NCBI GenBank assembly: GCA_028290245.1
Contig: JAQGKG010000392.1
Coordinates: 1-10,256, forward strand
From: Devosia sp.
GTDB taxonomy: Bacteria; Pseudomonadota; Alphaproteobacteria; Rhizobiales; Devosiaceae
Direction of reading: 5' to 3'
Length of the DNA: 10,256 bases
Shown here: one piece after another, positions 1-5,754 of the stretch
Position numbering within the stretch: the first letter of the stretch is position 1
Layout of the letters: every line of letters starts with the position of its first letter
The notes under the pieces: model-generated
Seen by the model: the letters and a program-made list of their open reading frames with translations, nothing else
What the model was told of the DNA's origin: nothing
The model's database searches: none
Made by a program: the position numbers and the translations under genes

Positions 1-1
1 C

Positions 2-550
2 TCCGAGGAACGCGTCGCCTATCTCAAGATGAGCCGCGCGGTGCGAGGCGAGGGCGATAGCGACGAGACGGTTGTCGACGATGCCGAAGAAGCTGTCGTT
101 GCGGGCGAATTGGGCCAGGATCGGTACGTCGCTATGAGCGAAGCCGAGCAGTTCATCCTGACCATCTCGGAAAACGGCTTCGGCAAGCGCACTTCCAGCC
201 ACGAATACCGGATCACCGGGCGTGGCGGTAAGGGCATCACCGCCATGGCCGTCAACAAGCGCAACGGCAAGCTGATCGCGTCCTTCCCCGTGGAAGACGA
301 AGACCAGATCATGTTGGTGACCGACAAGGGCCAAATGACCCGCATGCCGGTCGAAGGCAAGAAGCCGATCCGCATCGTCTCGCGCGGCAGCCAGGGCGTC
401 ATCGTCTTTGACACTGCCGAGGATGAGAAGGTTGTGTCGGTCGAACGCATCAGCGAGCCCGAGAATGACGATGAGTTGCCGGATGACCTCGAAGGTGGAG
501 ACGCACCGGATACGCCAGATGCACCGCCGGAAGCTCCGGTCACCGAATAA
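2..550 (+). CDS. gyrA: DNA gyrase subunit A, C-terminal part (5' end outside window)
   Basis: This is the last 182 codons of DNA gyrase subunit A, the DNA-breaking and DNA-wrapping subunit of the A2B2 type II topoisomerase that introduces negative supercoils. The reading frame is open from base 2 and ends at TAA 548-550. The visible part is the end of the C-terminal beta-pinwheel that wraps DNA. Blade-like repeats can be read as YRITGRGGKGI, then QIMLVTDKGQMTRMPV, then IRIVSRGSQGVIVFD, a spacing typical of GyrA/ParC blades. RYVAMSEAEQFILTISENGFGKRTS is in the usual position for GyrA, and VSRGSQGV rather than a shorter ParC-like end favours gyrase. The last about 30 residues are rich in Asp, Glu and Pro (EPENDDELPDDLEGGD), the acidic tail common in gyrases. 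The breakage domain with its catalytic Tyr lies upstream and is not visible. A hairpin follows immediately. Confidence 0.95.
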   Translation, partial: SEERVAYLKMSRAVRGEGDSDETVVDDAEEAVVAGELGQDRYVAMSEAEQFILTISENGFGKRTSSHEYRITGRGGKGITAMAVNKRNGKLIASFPVEDEDQIMLVTDKGQMTRMPVEGKKPIRIVSRGSQGVIVFDTAEDEKVVSVERISEPENDDELPDDLEGGDAPDTPDAPPEAPVTE

Positions 551-555
551 AATGA

Positions 556-577
556 AAGGGGCGCTTCGGCGCCCCTT
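556..577. terminator. Shared, possibly bidirectional terminator of gyrA and the DUF805 gene
   Basis: A perfect 9-bp stem (AAGGGGCGC pairing with GCGCCCCTT) closes on a TTCG tetraloop, six bases after the gyrA stop and six bases before the stop of the convergent DUF805 gene. The plus-strand tail (GTCGTTTC) has few T residues. Read on the minus strand the tail is TTTCATTTTA, which is better. It therefore probably stops transcription from both sides and more efficiently for the minus-strand gene. The structure is seen directly; termination is inferred. Confidence 0.75.
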
Positions 578-583
578 GTCGTT

Positions 584-1090
584 TCAGATGAAGCGTTCGG
601 GCGAGCCCAGCCCTGCGTAGCCTGCGGCCGCTGGCCGGCCCGCATTGCTGCCCATCCGCACTTGGCGGGGAATGGTGGTGTAGCGGGGGACGCGGGCCTG
701 CTGTTGCATATAGTATGGCTCGTACCGGCTCGGCTCTGGATCGTCGTGAGCATTGCGGCCTAGTTCGGAGGCGCAGCAGTTCCAGTACAACACGATCAAC
801 CCGGCAAACGGGATCAGGTACAGCAGGATCCAGGCGCCGGACTTTCCCAGATCATGCAGGCGGCGCACCTGCAGGGTGATGCCGGGCACGAAATGCACGA
901 AGCTCACGAATAGCGTGATGGGAAGTTGTGGCTTGCGTGGATTGGCAAATCCATCGAGCACGAAGACATCGATTGCTGTCGCGCAGGCATAAATGAGCGC
1001 CTGTACTAGAAAAAACATCCAATACTGCATGCGAGTGCTGCGTCCCGAAAACTCGAAGGAGCGCAGCATGCCGTCCAGGTAAGATCGCAT
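584..1090 (-). CDS. DUF805 family inner-membrane protein
   Basis: A small integral membrane protein of about 168 residues in the DUF805 (YhaH-like) family, whose molecular function is not established. The family hallmarks are visible: an N-terminal FEFSGRSTRMQYW segment (family pattern F-x-GRxxRxxYW), a first hydrophobic stretch, a second with FVSFVHFVPGITLQVRRLHDLGKSG (RRLHDxGxSG is the family signature), then a third helix around WILLYLIPFAGLIVLYW. A polar C-terminal tail of about 50 residues (QQQARVPRY onward, Gly/Ala rich) follows and is longer than the usual short tail. I chose ATG at 1090, with GGGGA a few bases upstream. An in-frame GTG at 1102 would add four residues and cannot be excluded. 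The gene converges on gyrA, shares its terminator, and has its own promoter region in 1103-1273. Confidence 0.85.
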   Translation of the reverse strand: MRSYLDGMLRSFEFSGRSTRMQYWMFFLVQALIYACATAIDVFVLDGFANPRKPQLPITLFVSFVHFVPGITLQVRRLHDLGKSGAWILLYLIPFAGLIVLYWNCCASELGRNAHDDPEPSRYEPYYMQQQARVPRYTTIPRQVRMGSNAGRPAAAGYAGLGSPERFI

Positions 1091-1102
1091 CCATGTCCCC
1101 AC

Positions 1103-1273
1103 GCAGGATGTCTCGTTACGGTCTTCCTAGCGGGTCCAGCCTAATTAATTCGTATTCCGAATAGTTAAGGTTTTAGCTGCTGGCATAGTCTCAGACCTGA
1201 ACCGAATGACCGTGCCTTGCCATGAATCTGCCCTCGTGACAAAACCCTTCGCAACAACAATGGGGAGGGCGTC
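1103..1273. promoter_or_regulatory. Divergent promoter region between the DUF805 gene and coaD
   Basis: This 171-base non-coding gap separates two genes transcribed away from each other, so it must hold the starts of both transcripts unless one is read from elsewhere. It contains the most AT-rich stretch of the neighbourhood (1141-1175, with TAATTAATT), where a small inverted repeat lies: ATTCG 1148-1152 and CGAAT 1158-1162. I cannot assign convincing -35/-10 boxes on either strand. A good Shine-Dalgarno run, GGGGAGGG at 1262-1269, lies just before the coaD ATG. Confidence 0.4.
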
Positions 1274-1768
1274 ATGGGCAAGCTGGTAGGTTTTTATCCG
1301 GGCTCGTTCGATCCGCTGACCAATGGCCATCTCGATGTGATCGAGCGCGCCTGCAAGCTGGTCGATACGCTGGTGGTTGCTGTCGGTGTCAGCGCGACCA
1401 AGAAAAACCCGCTGTTCGTCCACGAGGACCGCATCGCCATTCTCGAGCAGGTGCTGGCGCCGGTGGGCAAGCGCACCGACACCGAGTTCAAAATTGTGGA
1501 TTTCTCCGGCCTGATGGTCAATGCGGCGCGCGAGCATGGCGCCAAGCTGATCATTCGCGGCCTTCGCGACACTACCGACTACAATTACGAAATGCAGATG
1601 GTGGGGATGAACGCCCAGATGGCGCCCGACCTGCAGACCGTTTTCCTGCCCTCAAGCCCCCCGGTTCGGCATATCTCGGCCACATTGGTGCGTCAGATCG
1701 CTGAAATGGGCGGCGATATTTCCGCCTTCGTCCCGCAAATCGTTCTCAAGGCTCTGAAAACCAAATGA
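1274..1768 (+). CDS. coaD: Phosphopantetheine adenylyltransferase
   Basis: CoaD transfers AMP from ATP to 4'-phosphopantetheine, giving dephospho-CoA, the penultimate step of coenzyme A synthesis in the cytoplasm. At 164 residues it has the standard family length. The nucleotidyltransferase features are in place: GFYPGSFDPLTNGH near the N-terminus with the TxGH motif at residues 16-19, basic TKKNPLF at 42-48, IIRGLR at 93-98, and the ATP-binding signature RHISATLVR at 132-140 (usual form ISSTxVR). The start is ATG 1274, preceded four bases earlier by GGGAGGG. The stop TGA overlaps the ATG of the next gene (ATGA at 1765-1768), indicating translational coupling. Position downstream of gyrA and upstream of two cyclophilins matches the order known in related bacteria. 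Confidence 0.97.
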   Translation: MGKLVGFYPGSFDPLTNGHLDVIERACKLVDTLVVAVGVSATKKNPLFVHEDRIAILEQVLAPVGKRTDTEFKIVDFSGLMVNAAREHGAKLIIRGLRDTTDYNYEMQMVGMNAQMAPDLQTVFLPSSPPVRHISATLVRQIAEMGGDISAFVPQIVLKALKTK

Positions 1769-2352
1769 CCGCTGTTACCCGTCGCCTGTTCGGCGCTCTC
1801 GTCATCGGCGCCGTGGCGCTGTCTGCTGCACCCAGCTTTGCCCAGACCGGCACGCCCCACCTGATGCTGACGCTCGAAAGCGGCGTCGTGGATATCGAGC
1901 TGCTGCCGGCCCTGGCGCCCAAGCATGTCGAGCGCGTTATCGCGCTGACCGAAGCCGGTGAATATGATGGCGTGGTGTTTCACCGCGTGATCGACGGCTT
2001 CATGGCTCAGACCGGCGATGTGAGCTTTGGCGACTCCGATGGTGAAGGCTTCGACCTCGCCCGGGCCGGCACCGGCGGCTCGGACCTGCCTGACGTCGTA
2101 GCTGAGTTCAACGCCGAAAGCTTCCAGCGCGGCGTGCTCGGCGCCGCCCGTTCGCAGGACCCGAATTCGTTCAATAGCCAGTTCTTCATCACCACGGCCG
2201 ACGCCAGCTTCCTCGACGGCCAGTACACCGTTTTCGGCAAGGTGATCACCGGCATGGACCTCGTCGATGGCCTCGAAAAGGGCGCCAAGGAAAACAACGG
2301 CTCGGTCGCAAACCCAGACAAGATCGTCACGGCCAAGATCGAATATAAGTAA
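1765..2352 (+). CDS. Secreted cyclophilin-type peptidyl-prolyl cis-trans isomerase
   Basis: A 195-residue cyclophilin, which speeds cis/trans isomerisation of Xaa-Pro bonds during folding. The N-terminus is an export signal: MTAVTRRLFGALVIG, a hydrophobic core, then PSFA before Q27, so cleavage is likely after Ala26 and the product acts in the periplasm. The TRRLF stretch also resembles a twin-arginine motif. The cyclophilin core follows: YDGVVFHRVIDGFMAQTGD with the catalytic Arg at residue 74, GVLGAARSQDPNSFNSQFFI (usual form MARSxxPNSxxSQFFI), and FLDGQYTVFGKVITGMDLVD. The start overlaps the coaD stop by ATGA, so translation is probably coupled. The next gene is a signal-less paralogue. 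It could be named ppiA by function, but I leave the symbol open because naming in this clade is inconsistent. Confidence 0.93.
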   Translation: MTAVTRRLFGALVIGAVALSAAPSFAQTGTPHLMLTLESGVVDIELLPALAPKHVERVIALTEAGEYDGVVFHRVIDGFMAQTGDVSFGDSDGEGFDLARAGTGGSDLPDVVAEFNAESFQRGVLGAARSQDPNSFNSQFFITTADASFLDGQYTVFGKVITGMDLVDGLEKGAKENNGSVANPDKIVTAKIEYK

Positions 2353-2364
2353 CGCAACGGGCCT

Positions 2365-2399
2365 GGTGCAGGGCTGGGCGACACCCGCCGCCTTGCACC
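2365..2399 (+). repeat. Imperfect inverted repeat between the two cyclophilin genes
   Basis: GGTGCA at 2365-2370 pairs with TGCACC at 2394-2399. Further GG/CC pairing across a one-base bulge and a GC-rich interior would give a stem-loop in the transcript. No T-run follows, so it is not a standard terminator. It could stabilise or process the mRNA between the two cyclophilin genes. The pairing is seen in the sequence; any function is a guess. Confidence 0.35.
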
Positions 2400-2453
2400 G
2401 ATCGCCCTTTGGCCTTACATGCGGGCCACAATTTACAACTGAGAGTTGCACAA

Positions 2454-2969
2454 ATGGCTGAATACGCCGATCCGGAAAACACCCTCGTTATCGAAACCAC
2501 CAAGGGTACCGTCGTCATTGCGATGCGTCCCGACCTGGCACCCGGCCATGTCGAGCACATCAAGAAGCTGGCCCGTGAAGGTGCCTATGATGGCGTGGTG
2601 TTCCACCGCGTTATCGACGGCTTCATGGCCCAGACGGGCGACGTGAAGTTCGGCAATTCCAACCTGCCTGAGTTCAACCCGTCGCGCGCCGGTACCGGCG
2701 GCTCACAATACCCCGACATCAAGGCCGAGTTCAGCGCCGAGCCCCACGTCCGCGGCACTGCTTCGATGGCCCGTTCGCAGAGCCCAAATTCCGCAAATTC
2801 GCAGTTCTTCATCTGCTTCGGCGACGCGCGTTTCCTCGACAAGCAGTACACTGCCTGGGGCAATGTGATCGAGGGCATGGATATTGTGGACCAGATCAAG
2901 CGCGGCGAACCCGTGATCAATCCGGACAAGATGGTTTCTGTTAAAGTCGCGGCCGATATCGCTGCCTGA
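2454..2969 (+). CDS. ppiB: Cytoplasmic cyclophilin-type peptidyl-prolyl cis-trans isomerase
   Basis: A 171-residue cyclophilin without a signal peptide, so it should act in the cytoplasm on Xaa-Pro bonds of folding proteins. The core is complete: YDGVVFHRVIDGFMAQTGDV with the catalytic Arg at residue 52, ASMARSQSPNSANSQFFICF, and FLDKQYTAWGNVIEGMDIVD, with the Trp that often marks cyclosporin-sensitive cyclophilins (a family generalisation). The frame is open upstream to a TTG at 2409, but ATG 2454 fits: homology starts there (MAEYADPENTLVIETTKG) and GAGAG lies about ten bases before it. It is a tandem paralogue of the secreted cyclophilin just upstream, 101 bases away, and is the last gene before a strong terminator. 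Confidence 0.95.
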   Translation: MAEYADPENTLVIETTKGTVVIAMRPDLAPGHVEHIKKLAREGAYDGVVFHRVIDGFMAQTGDVKFGNSNLPEFNPSRAGTGGSQYPDIKAEFSAEPHVRGTASMARSQSPNSANSQFFICFGDARFLDKQYTAWGNVIEGMDIVDQIKRGEPVINPDKMVSVKVAADIAA

Positions 2970-2990
2970 CACCGACTCATGACATGTTTC

Positions 2991-3020
2991 AACCCCCGGG
3001 CATGGCTCGGGGGTTTTTTT
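2991..3020 (+). terminator. Intrinsic terminator after the coaD-cyclophilin run
   Basis: AACCCCCG (2991-2998) pairs perfectly with CGGGGGTT (3008-3015) around a nine-base loop, and seven consecutive T residues (3014-3020) close it. This is a textbook rho-independent terminator, 21 bases after the ppiB stop codon. It is the strongest terminator in the window and lies directly in front of the next gene on the same strand. Confidence 0.92.
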
Positions 3021-3043
3021 GTTGGCGAGGACTTCGATTGCGT

Positions 3044-3493
3044 ATGGACACCATTCTCTGGGCGCTGATGGGCATCGTCGCCGGTGCCTGCATTGCTACT
3101 CAAGCGCCGATCAATGCGCAGCTTGGCCGCAATCTCGGCGTGCCGATCGCCGCGGCCGGCGTGTCCTTCGTAGCGGGTGCTGTGCTGCTGTGGACCATCG
3201 CCTTCATCTACAGCAACGCCACCAGCATACCGATCAACTTCGGTGCGCCCGCGCCATGGACCTTCGTGGCCGGCGGCGTGCTCGGCGCATTCTATGTGTT
3301 TTCCAATATCATCCTAACCCCGATGATCGGCACCGCCGCCGTGATGGCACTATCCGTCGCTGGACAACTGGTCGGCGGTATGGTGCTCGACAAGGTCGGC
3401 TTTATGGGCATGGCCGTGCGCGAAATCAGCATGGGCCGCATTGCCGGCGCCGTGTTGCTGATCACCGGCGCGCTAATGATCCGGGTGCTTTAG
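3044..3493 (+). CDS. YdcZ/DUF606-type small membrane protein (DMT superfamily)
   Basis: A 149-residue, very hydrophobic protein of the YdcZ (DUF606) branch of the drug/metabolite transporter superfamily; its substrate is unknown. It should sit in the inner membrane with four or five helices. Family features are the N-terminal ALMGIVAGACIATQAPINAQ followed by GRNLGVPIAAAGVSFVAG, a middle APWTFVAGGVLGAFYVFSN segment, and a C-terminal GQLVGGMVLDKVGF with a final helix after MGRIAGAVLL. ATG 3044 is preferred because the family homology starts there. A TTG at 3038 lies seven bases after GAGG (3027-3030), a better Shine-Dalgarno spacing than the ATG has, so a start two residues earlier is possible. 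A still earlier ATG at 2984 would put the terminator inside the gene and is rejected. Its stop codon overlaps that of the convergent uvsE gene. Confidence 0.85.
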   Translation: MDTILWALMGIVAGACIATQAPINAQLGRNLGVPIAAAGVSFVAGAVLLWTIAFIYSNATSIPINFGAPAPWTFVAGGVLGAFYVFSNIILTPMIGTAAVMALSVAGQLVGGMVLDKVGFMGMAVREISMGRIAGAVLLITGALMIRVL

Positions 3494-4527
3494 CTATCTT
3501 CGCTGGCCATCAGACCAGCCTCTTCGGCATCGAGTTTCGACTGAAGTTCGGCGAACAGCCCAAAGCGCTCGGCGACATCCGGGGCATAGCGCAGCAGATC
3601 TGGCCGCAGGCGGATTAGCGCCAAGTCCTTCGACTTTGCTTCAAGCATGACGTCGAAATCGAGCCCCACGGCGGTGCGCATGAAGCTGGTGAATTCGAAC
3701 GGATTGACGAAATCGGCGTGGCCTGTCCACACCGGCGCTGCGTTGACCGTGATGGATTTTCCTGTCTTGCGGTCTTTGCGGATCAGCTGGCGCAGTTCGG
3801 TGCGCGGCGATGAAAAATGCACCTTGGGCCTGACGGTGTCAGGCCAAGTGCCGAGGATTTTCTTAAGCGTGTCACGCATGTCGGCGCGCTCGGGGTTGAG
3901 ACACCAGAAGTGCTGGTGATCGAAAATCAGCCGCACACCGGTTTGCTCGGAGATCCAGATCACATCGGCAGCCGAGAATCGTAGATCGTCGTGTTCAAGC
4001 ACAAGGCGACGACGAACCGGCTCAGGCAGGGTGGCCCAGGTCTCGACCCAGCGAGCACGGGCAGCCAGCTTGTCATCATAAACGCCGCCGACATGCACCA
4101 CCAGAACCGCTTCCGGTCCCAGCTCCATGGCGTCAAGCATTTCAGCCTGCGACGCGAGATCCCAAATACTTTTGCGCACCAGTTCAGGGTCTGGACTATT
4201 GAGCACGATGAATTGGCTGGGGTGGAACGACAGGCGCAAATCCAGCGCCTTGGCCTTCGCTCCTACTGCCGCCAGTTCCGCTGCGCTATCTCGAACCATG
4301 GCGTGAAACGACGGCATGTCGGGATGTGTGGCATATGGGGCCAGATCGGAGGACATGCGGTACATGTTGATATTGTGGTGCACGAGATGGTCGAAGATGG
4401 CGTCGAGATAGCCAAGCGAGACCTTAAGATGTGGCTGGTTTGCCGCGCGCCGCGCATCATGGCTTTTGAGTTCGGGGTTTCCCATAATCTTGACTGGCAC
4501 GCCAAGGCGCATCGGTATTTGTGACAT
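3490..4527 (-). CDS. uvsE: UV damage endonuclease (UvsE/UVDE family)
   Basis: A 345-residue UVDE-type endonuclease, which nicks DNA 5' to UV photoproducts and some other lesions and starts an excision pathway independent of UvrABC. The TIM-barrel metal ligands can be read in order: SFHPSQF (His102), VVHVGGVYDDK (His145), VLEHDD (Glu178), FDHQH (Asp203, His206), KVHFSSPR (Lys235, His237), GHADFVNP (His270) and VMLEAKSKD (Glu296). Their spacing matches what I recall of the Thermus enzyme except for about 20 extra residues between His237 and His270. YRMSSDLAPY near residue 56 is also typical. ATG 4527 is chosen because GGAGGT lies five bases upstream; the frame is open to 4602, but those residues lack homology. 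It is divergent from queA and converges on the YdcZ-like gene. I saw no complete alphaproteobacterial SOS box in front of it. Confidence 0.93.
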   Translation of the reverse strand: MSQIPMRLGVPVKIMGNPELKSHDARRAANQPHLKVSLGYLDAIFDHLVHHNINMYRMSSDLAPYATHPDMPSFHAMVRDSAAELAAVGAKAKALDLRLSFHPSQFIVLNSPDPELVRKSIWDLASQAEMLDAMELGPEAVLVVHVGGVYDDKLAARARWVETWATLPEPVRRRLVLEHDDLRFSAADVIWISEQTGVRLIFDHQHFWCLNPERADMRDTLKKILGTWPDTVRPKVHFSSPRTELRQLIRKDRKTGKSITVNAAPVWTGHADFVNPFEFTSFMRTAVGLDFDVMLEAKSKDLALIRLRPDLLRYAPDVAERFGLFAELQSKLDAEEAGLMASEDS

Positions 4528-4625
4528 TGGCCACCTCCGTAAAGGCAATGCAGCCTCCGGTGAGTTGTTCCCCATGTCTCGCTTTGGCGTTTCGCCTGAC
4601 ACAGACCCATGATAACGGACGATCC
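4528..4625. promoter_or_regulatory. Divergent intergenic region between uvsE and queA
   Basis: These 98 bases lie between the starts of two divergently transcribed genes and should carry both promoters. The uvsE ribosome binding site (GGAGGT on the minus strand, 4533-4538) is clear. In front of queA only a weak GGAC is visible. A single GTTC at 4567-4570 resembles half of an alphaproteobacterial LexA site, but the second half seven bases later is CTCG. I assign no -35/-10 boxes. Confidence 0.4.
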
Positions 4626-5711
4626 ATGCTGGTATCCGACTTTGACTTCGACCTGCCCGAAAAGCTGATTGCGCTTCATCCAGTGGAGCCGCGCGATAGT
4701 GCGCGCCTGCTGGTGGTGGACCCCAAGGTCGGCCTTGCCGACCGGCACGTCCCCGACCTGCTCTGGCTGCTCAGGCCCGGCGACGTGCTGGTGGTGAATG
4801 ACACCCGCGTGCTGCCGGCCGAACTGCGAGGTACCCGCCTGCGGAGCGAATATCGGGCCAATGTTTCGTTCAACCTGCACAAGCGCGTCGATGCCCACAG
4901 CTGGCGCGCTTTTGCCCGTCCGGCCAAGAAGCTGGCGCTGCAGGATAGGCTGGAACTGGGCAATGGGCAGAGCGACGCTCTGGTGGCCCATGTTTCGGAG
5001 CGTGGCGATGCCGGCGAAGTGACCCTGCAGTTCGAGCTGGGTGGCGCGCAGCTTGACGAAGCGATCAAGTCGCACGGCGCCATGCCGCTGCCGCCCTATA
5101 TCGGCGCCAAGCGCGGCATTGAGGAGCGCGACCTGGTCGATTACCAGACCGTCTATGCCGCCGAGGATGGCGCTGTAGCAGCGCCGACAGCGGGGCTACA
5201 CTTCACCGAGAAGCTGTTGCAGGACCTGACCGAGAAGGGCGTCACCATCGAGCGCGTCACCTTGCATGTGGGGGCAGGGACCTTCTTGCCGATGAAGGTC
5301 GACAACACCGAAGACCATGTCATGCACGCCGAATGGGGCGAGATCGACCAGGCTACCGTCGAGCGCATTCGGGCCAGACGGGCAGCTGGCGGCCGCGTCG
5401 TCGCGGTTGGTACGACCAGCTTGCGTCTGCTGGAGTCGGCCTCGCTGAGGACTGGCACGCTGGAGCCGTTCTCGGGCGATACCGATATATTCATCACTCC
5501 GGGGTTCAAGTTTGCCACGGTCGATGTGCTGATGACCAATTTCCACCTGCCCAAATCGACCCTCTTCATGCTTGTGTCGGCGTTTGCCGGGTTCGACCTC
5601 ATGAAACAGGCCTACGCCCACGCCATCGCGGACGGATATCGGTTCTATTCCTACGGCGACTCCTCGCTTCTGCTGCGGGCCGACCGGGACGAGGACGACG
5701 AGGGCATTTAA
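4626..5711 (+). CDS. queA: S-adenosylmethionine:tRNA ribosyltransferase-isomerase
   Basis: QueA moves the ribosyl part of S-adenosylmethionine onto preQ1 already placed in tRNA, forming epoxyqueuosine at wobble position 34 of the Asp, Asn, His and Tyr tRNAs. The 361-residue protein has the usual length and its motifs in order: PLPPYI near residue 154, YQTVYA and GAVAAPTAGLHFT near 175-193, LHVGAGTF near 212, MHAEWGEI, VGTTSLRLLES near 261, TPGFKF, then TNFHLPKSTLFMLVSAF near 304 and a C-terminal YRFYSYGD. The start is ATG 4626, where homology begins (MLVSDFDFDLPEKLIA); the frame is open further upstream without homology. tgt, which acts one step earlier in the same pathway, follows after 43 bases on the same strand. 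Confidence 0.97.
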   Translation: MLVSDFDFDLPEKLIALHPVEPRDSARLLVVDPKVGLADRHVPDLLWLLRPGDVLVVNDTRVLPAELRGTRLRSEYRANVSFNLHKRVDAHSWRAFARPAKKLALQDRLELGNGQSDALVAHVSERGDAGEVTLQFELGGAQLDEAIKSHGAMPLPPYIGAKRGIEERDLVDYQTVYAAEDGAVAAPTAGLHFTEKLLQDLTEKGVTIERVTLHVGAGTFLPMKVDNTEDHVMHAEWGEIDQATVERIRARRAAGGRVVAVGTTSLRLLESASLRTGTLEPFSGDTDIFITPGFKFATVDVLMTNFHLPKSTLFMLVSAFAGFDLMKQAYAHAIADGYRFYSYGDSSLLLRADRDEDDEGI

Positions 5712-5754
5712 CTCCCCGTTGTCTGGCTGCGCTCAAACCGCTAGAACGCGCGCC

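Noticed and set aside
1217..1245. A TTGCCA ... CAAAAC promoter in front of coaD
   Set aside because: The -35 part is acceptable, but the -10 part matches the consensus poorly at 17-base spacing, so I do not call it.
1693..2451. A 252-codon minus-strand open frame across the first cyclophilin gene
   Set aside because: It lies opposite two certain genes, has no recognisable protein signature, and is explained by GC-rich third positions.
2984..3043. Earlier start of the YdcZ-like protein at ATG 2984
   Set aside because: The added residues would be encoded by the intrinsic terminator itself and have no family similarity.
4567..4581. Possible SOS (LexA) site in front of uvsE
   Set aside because: Alphaproteobacterial sites read GTTC-N7-GTTC. 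Only the first half (4567-4570) is present; seven bases later the sequence is CTCG.
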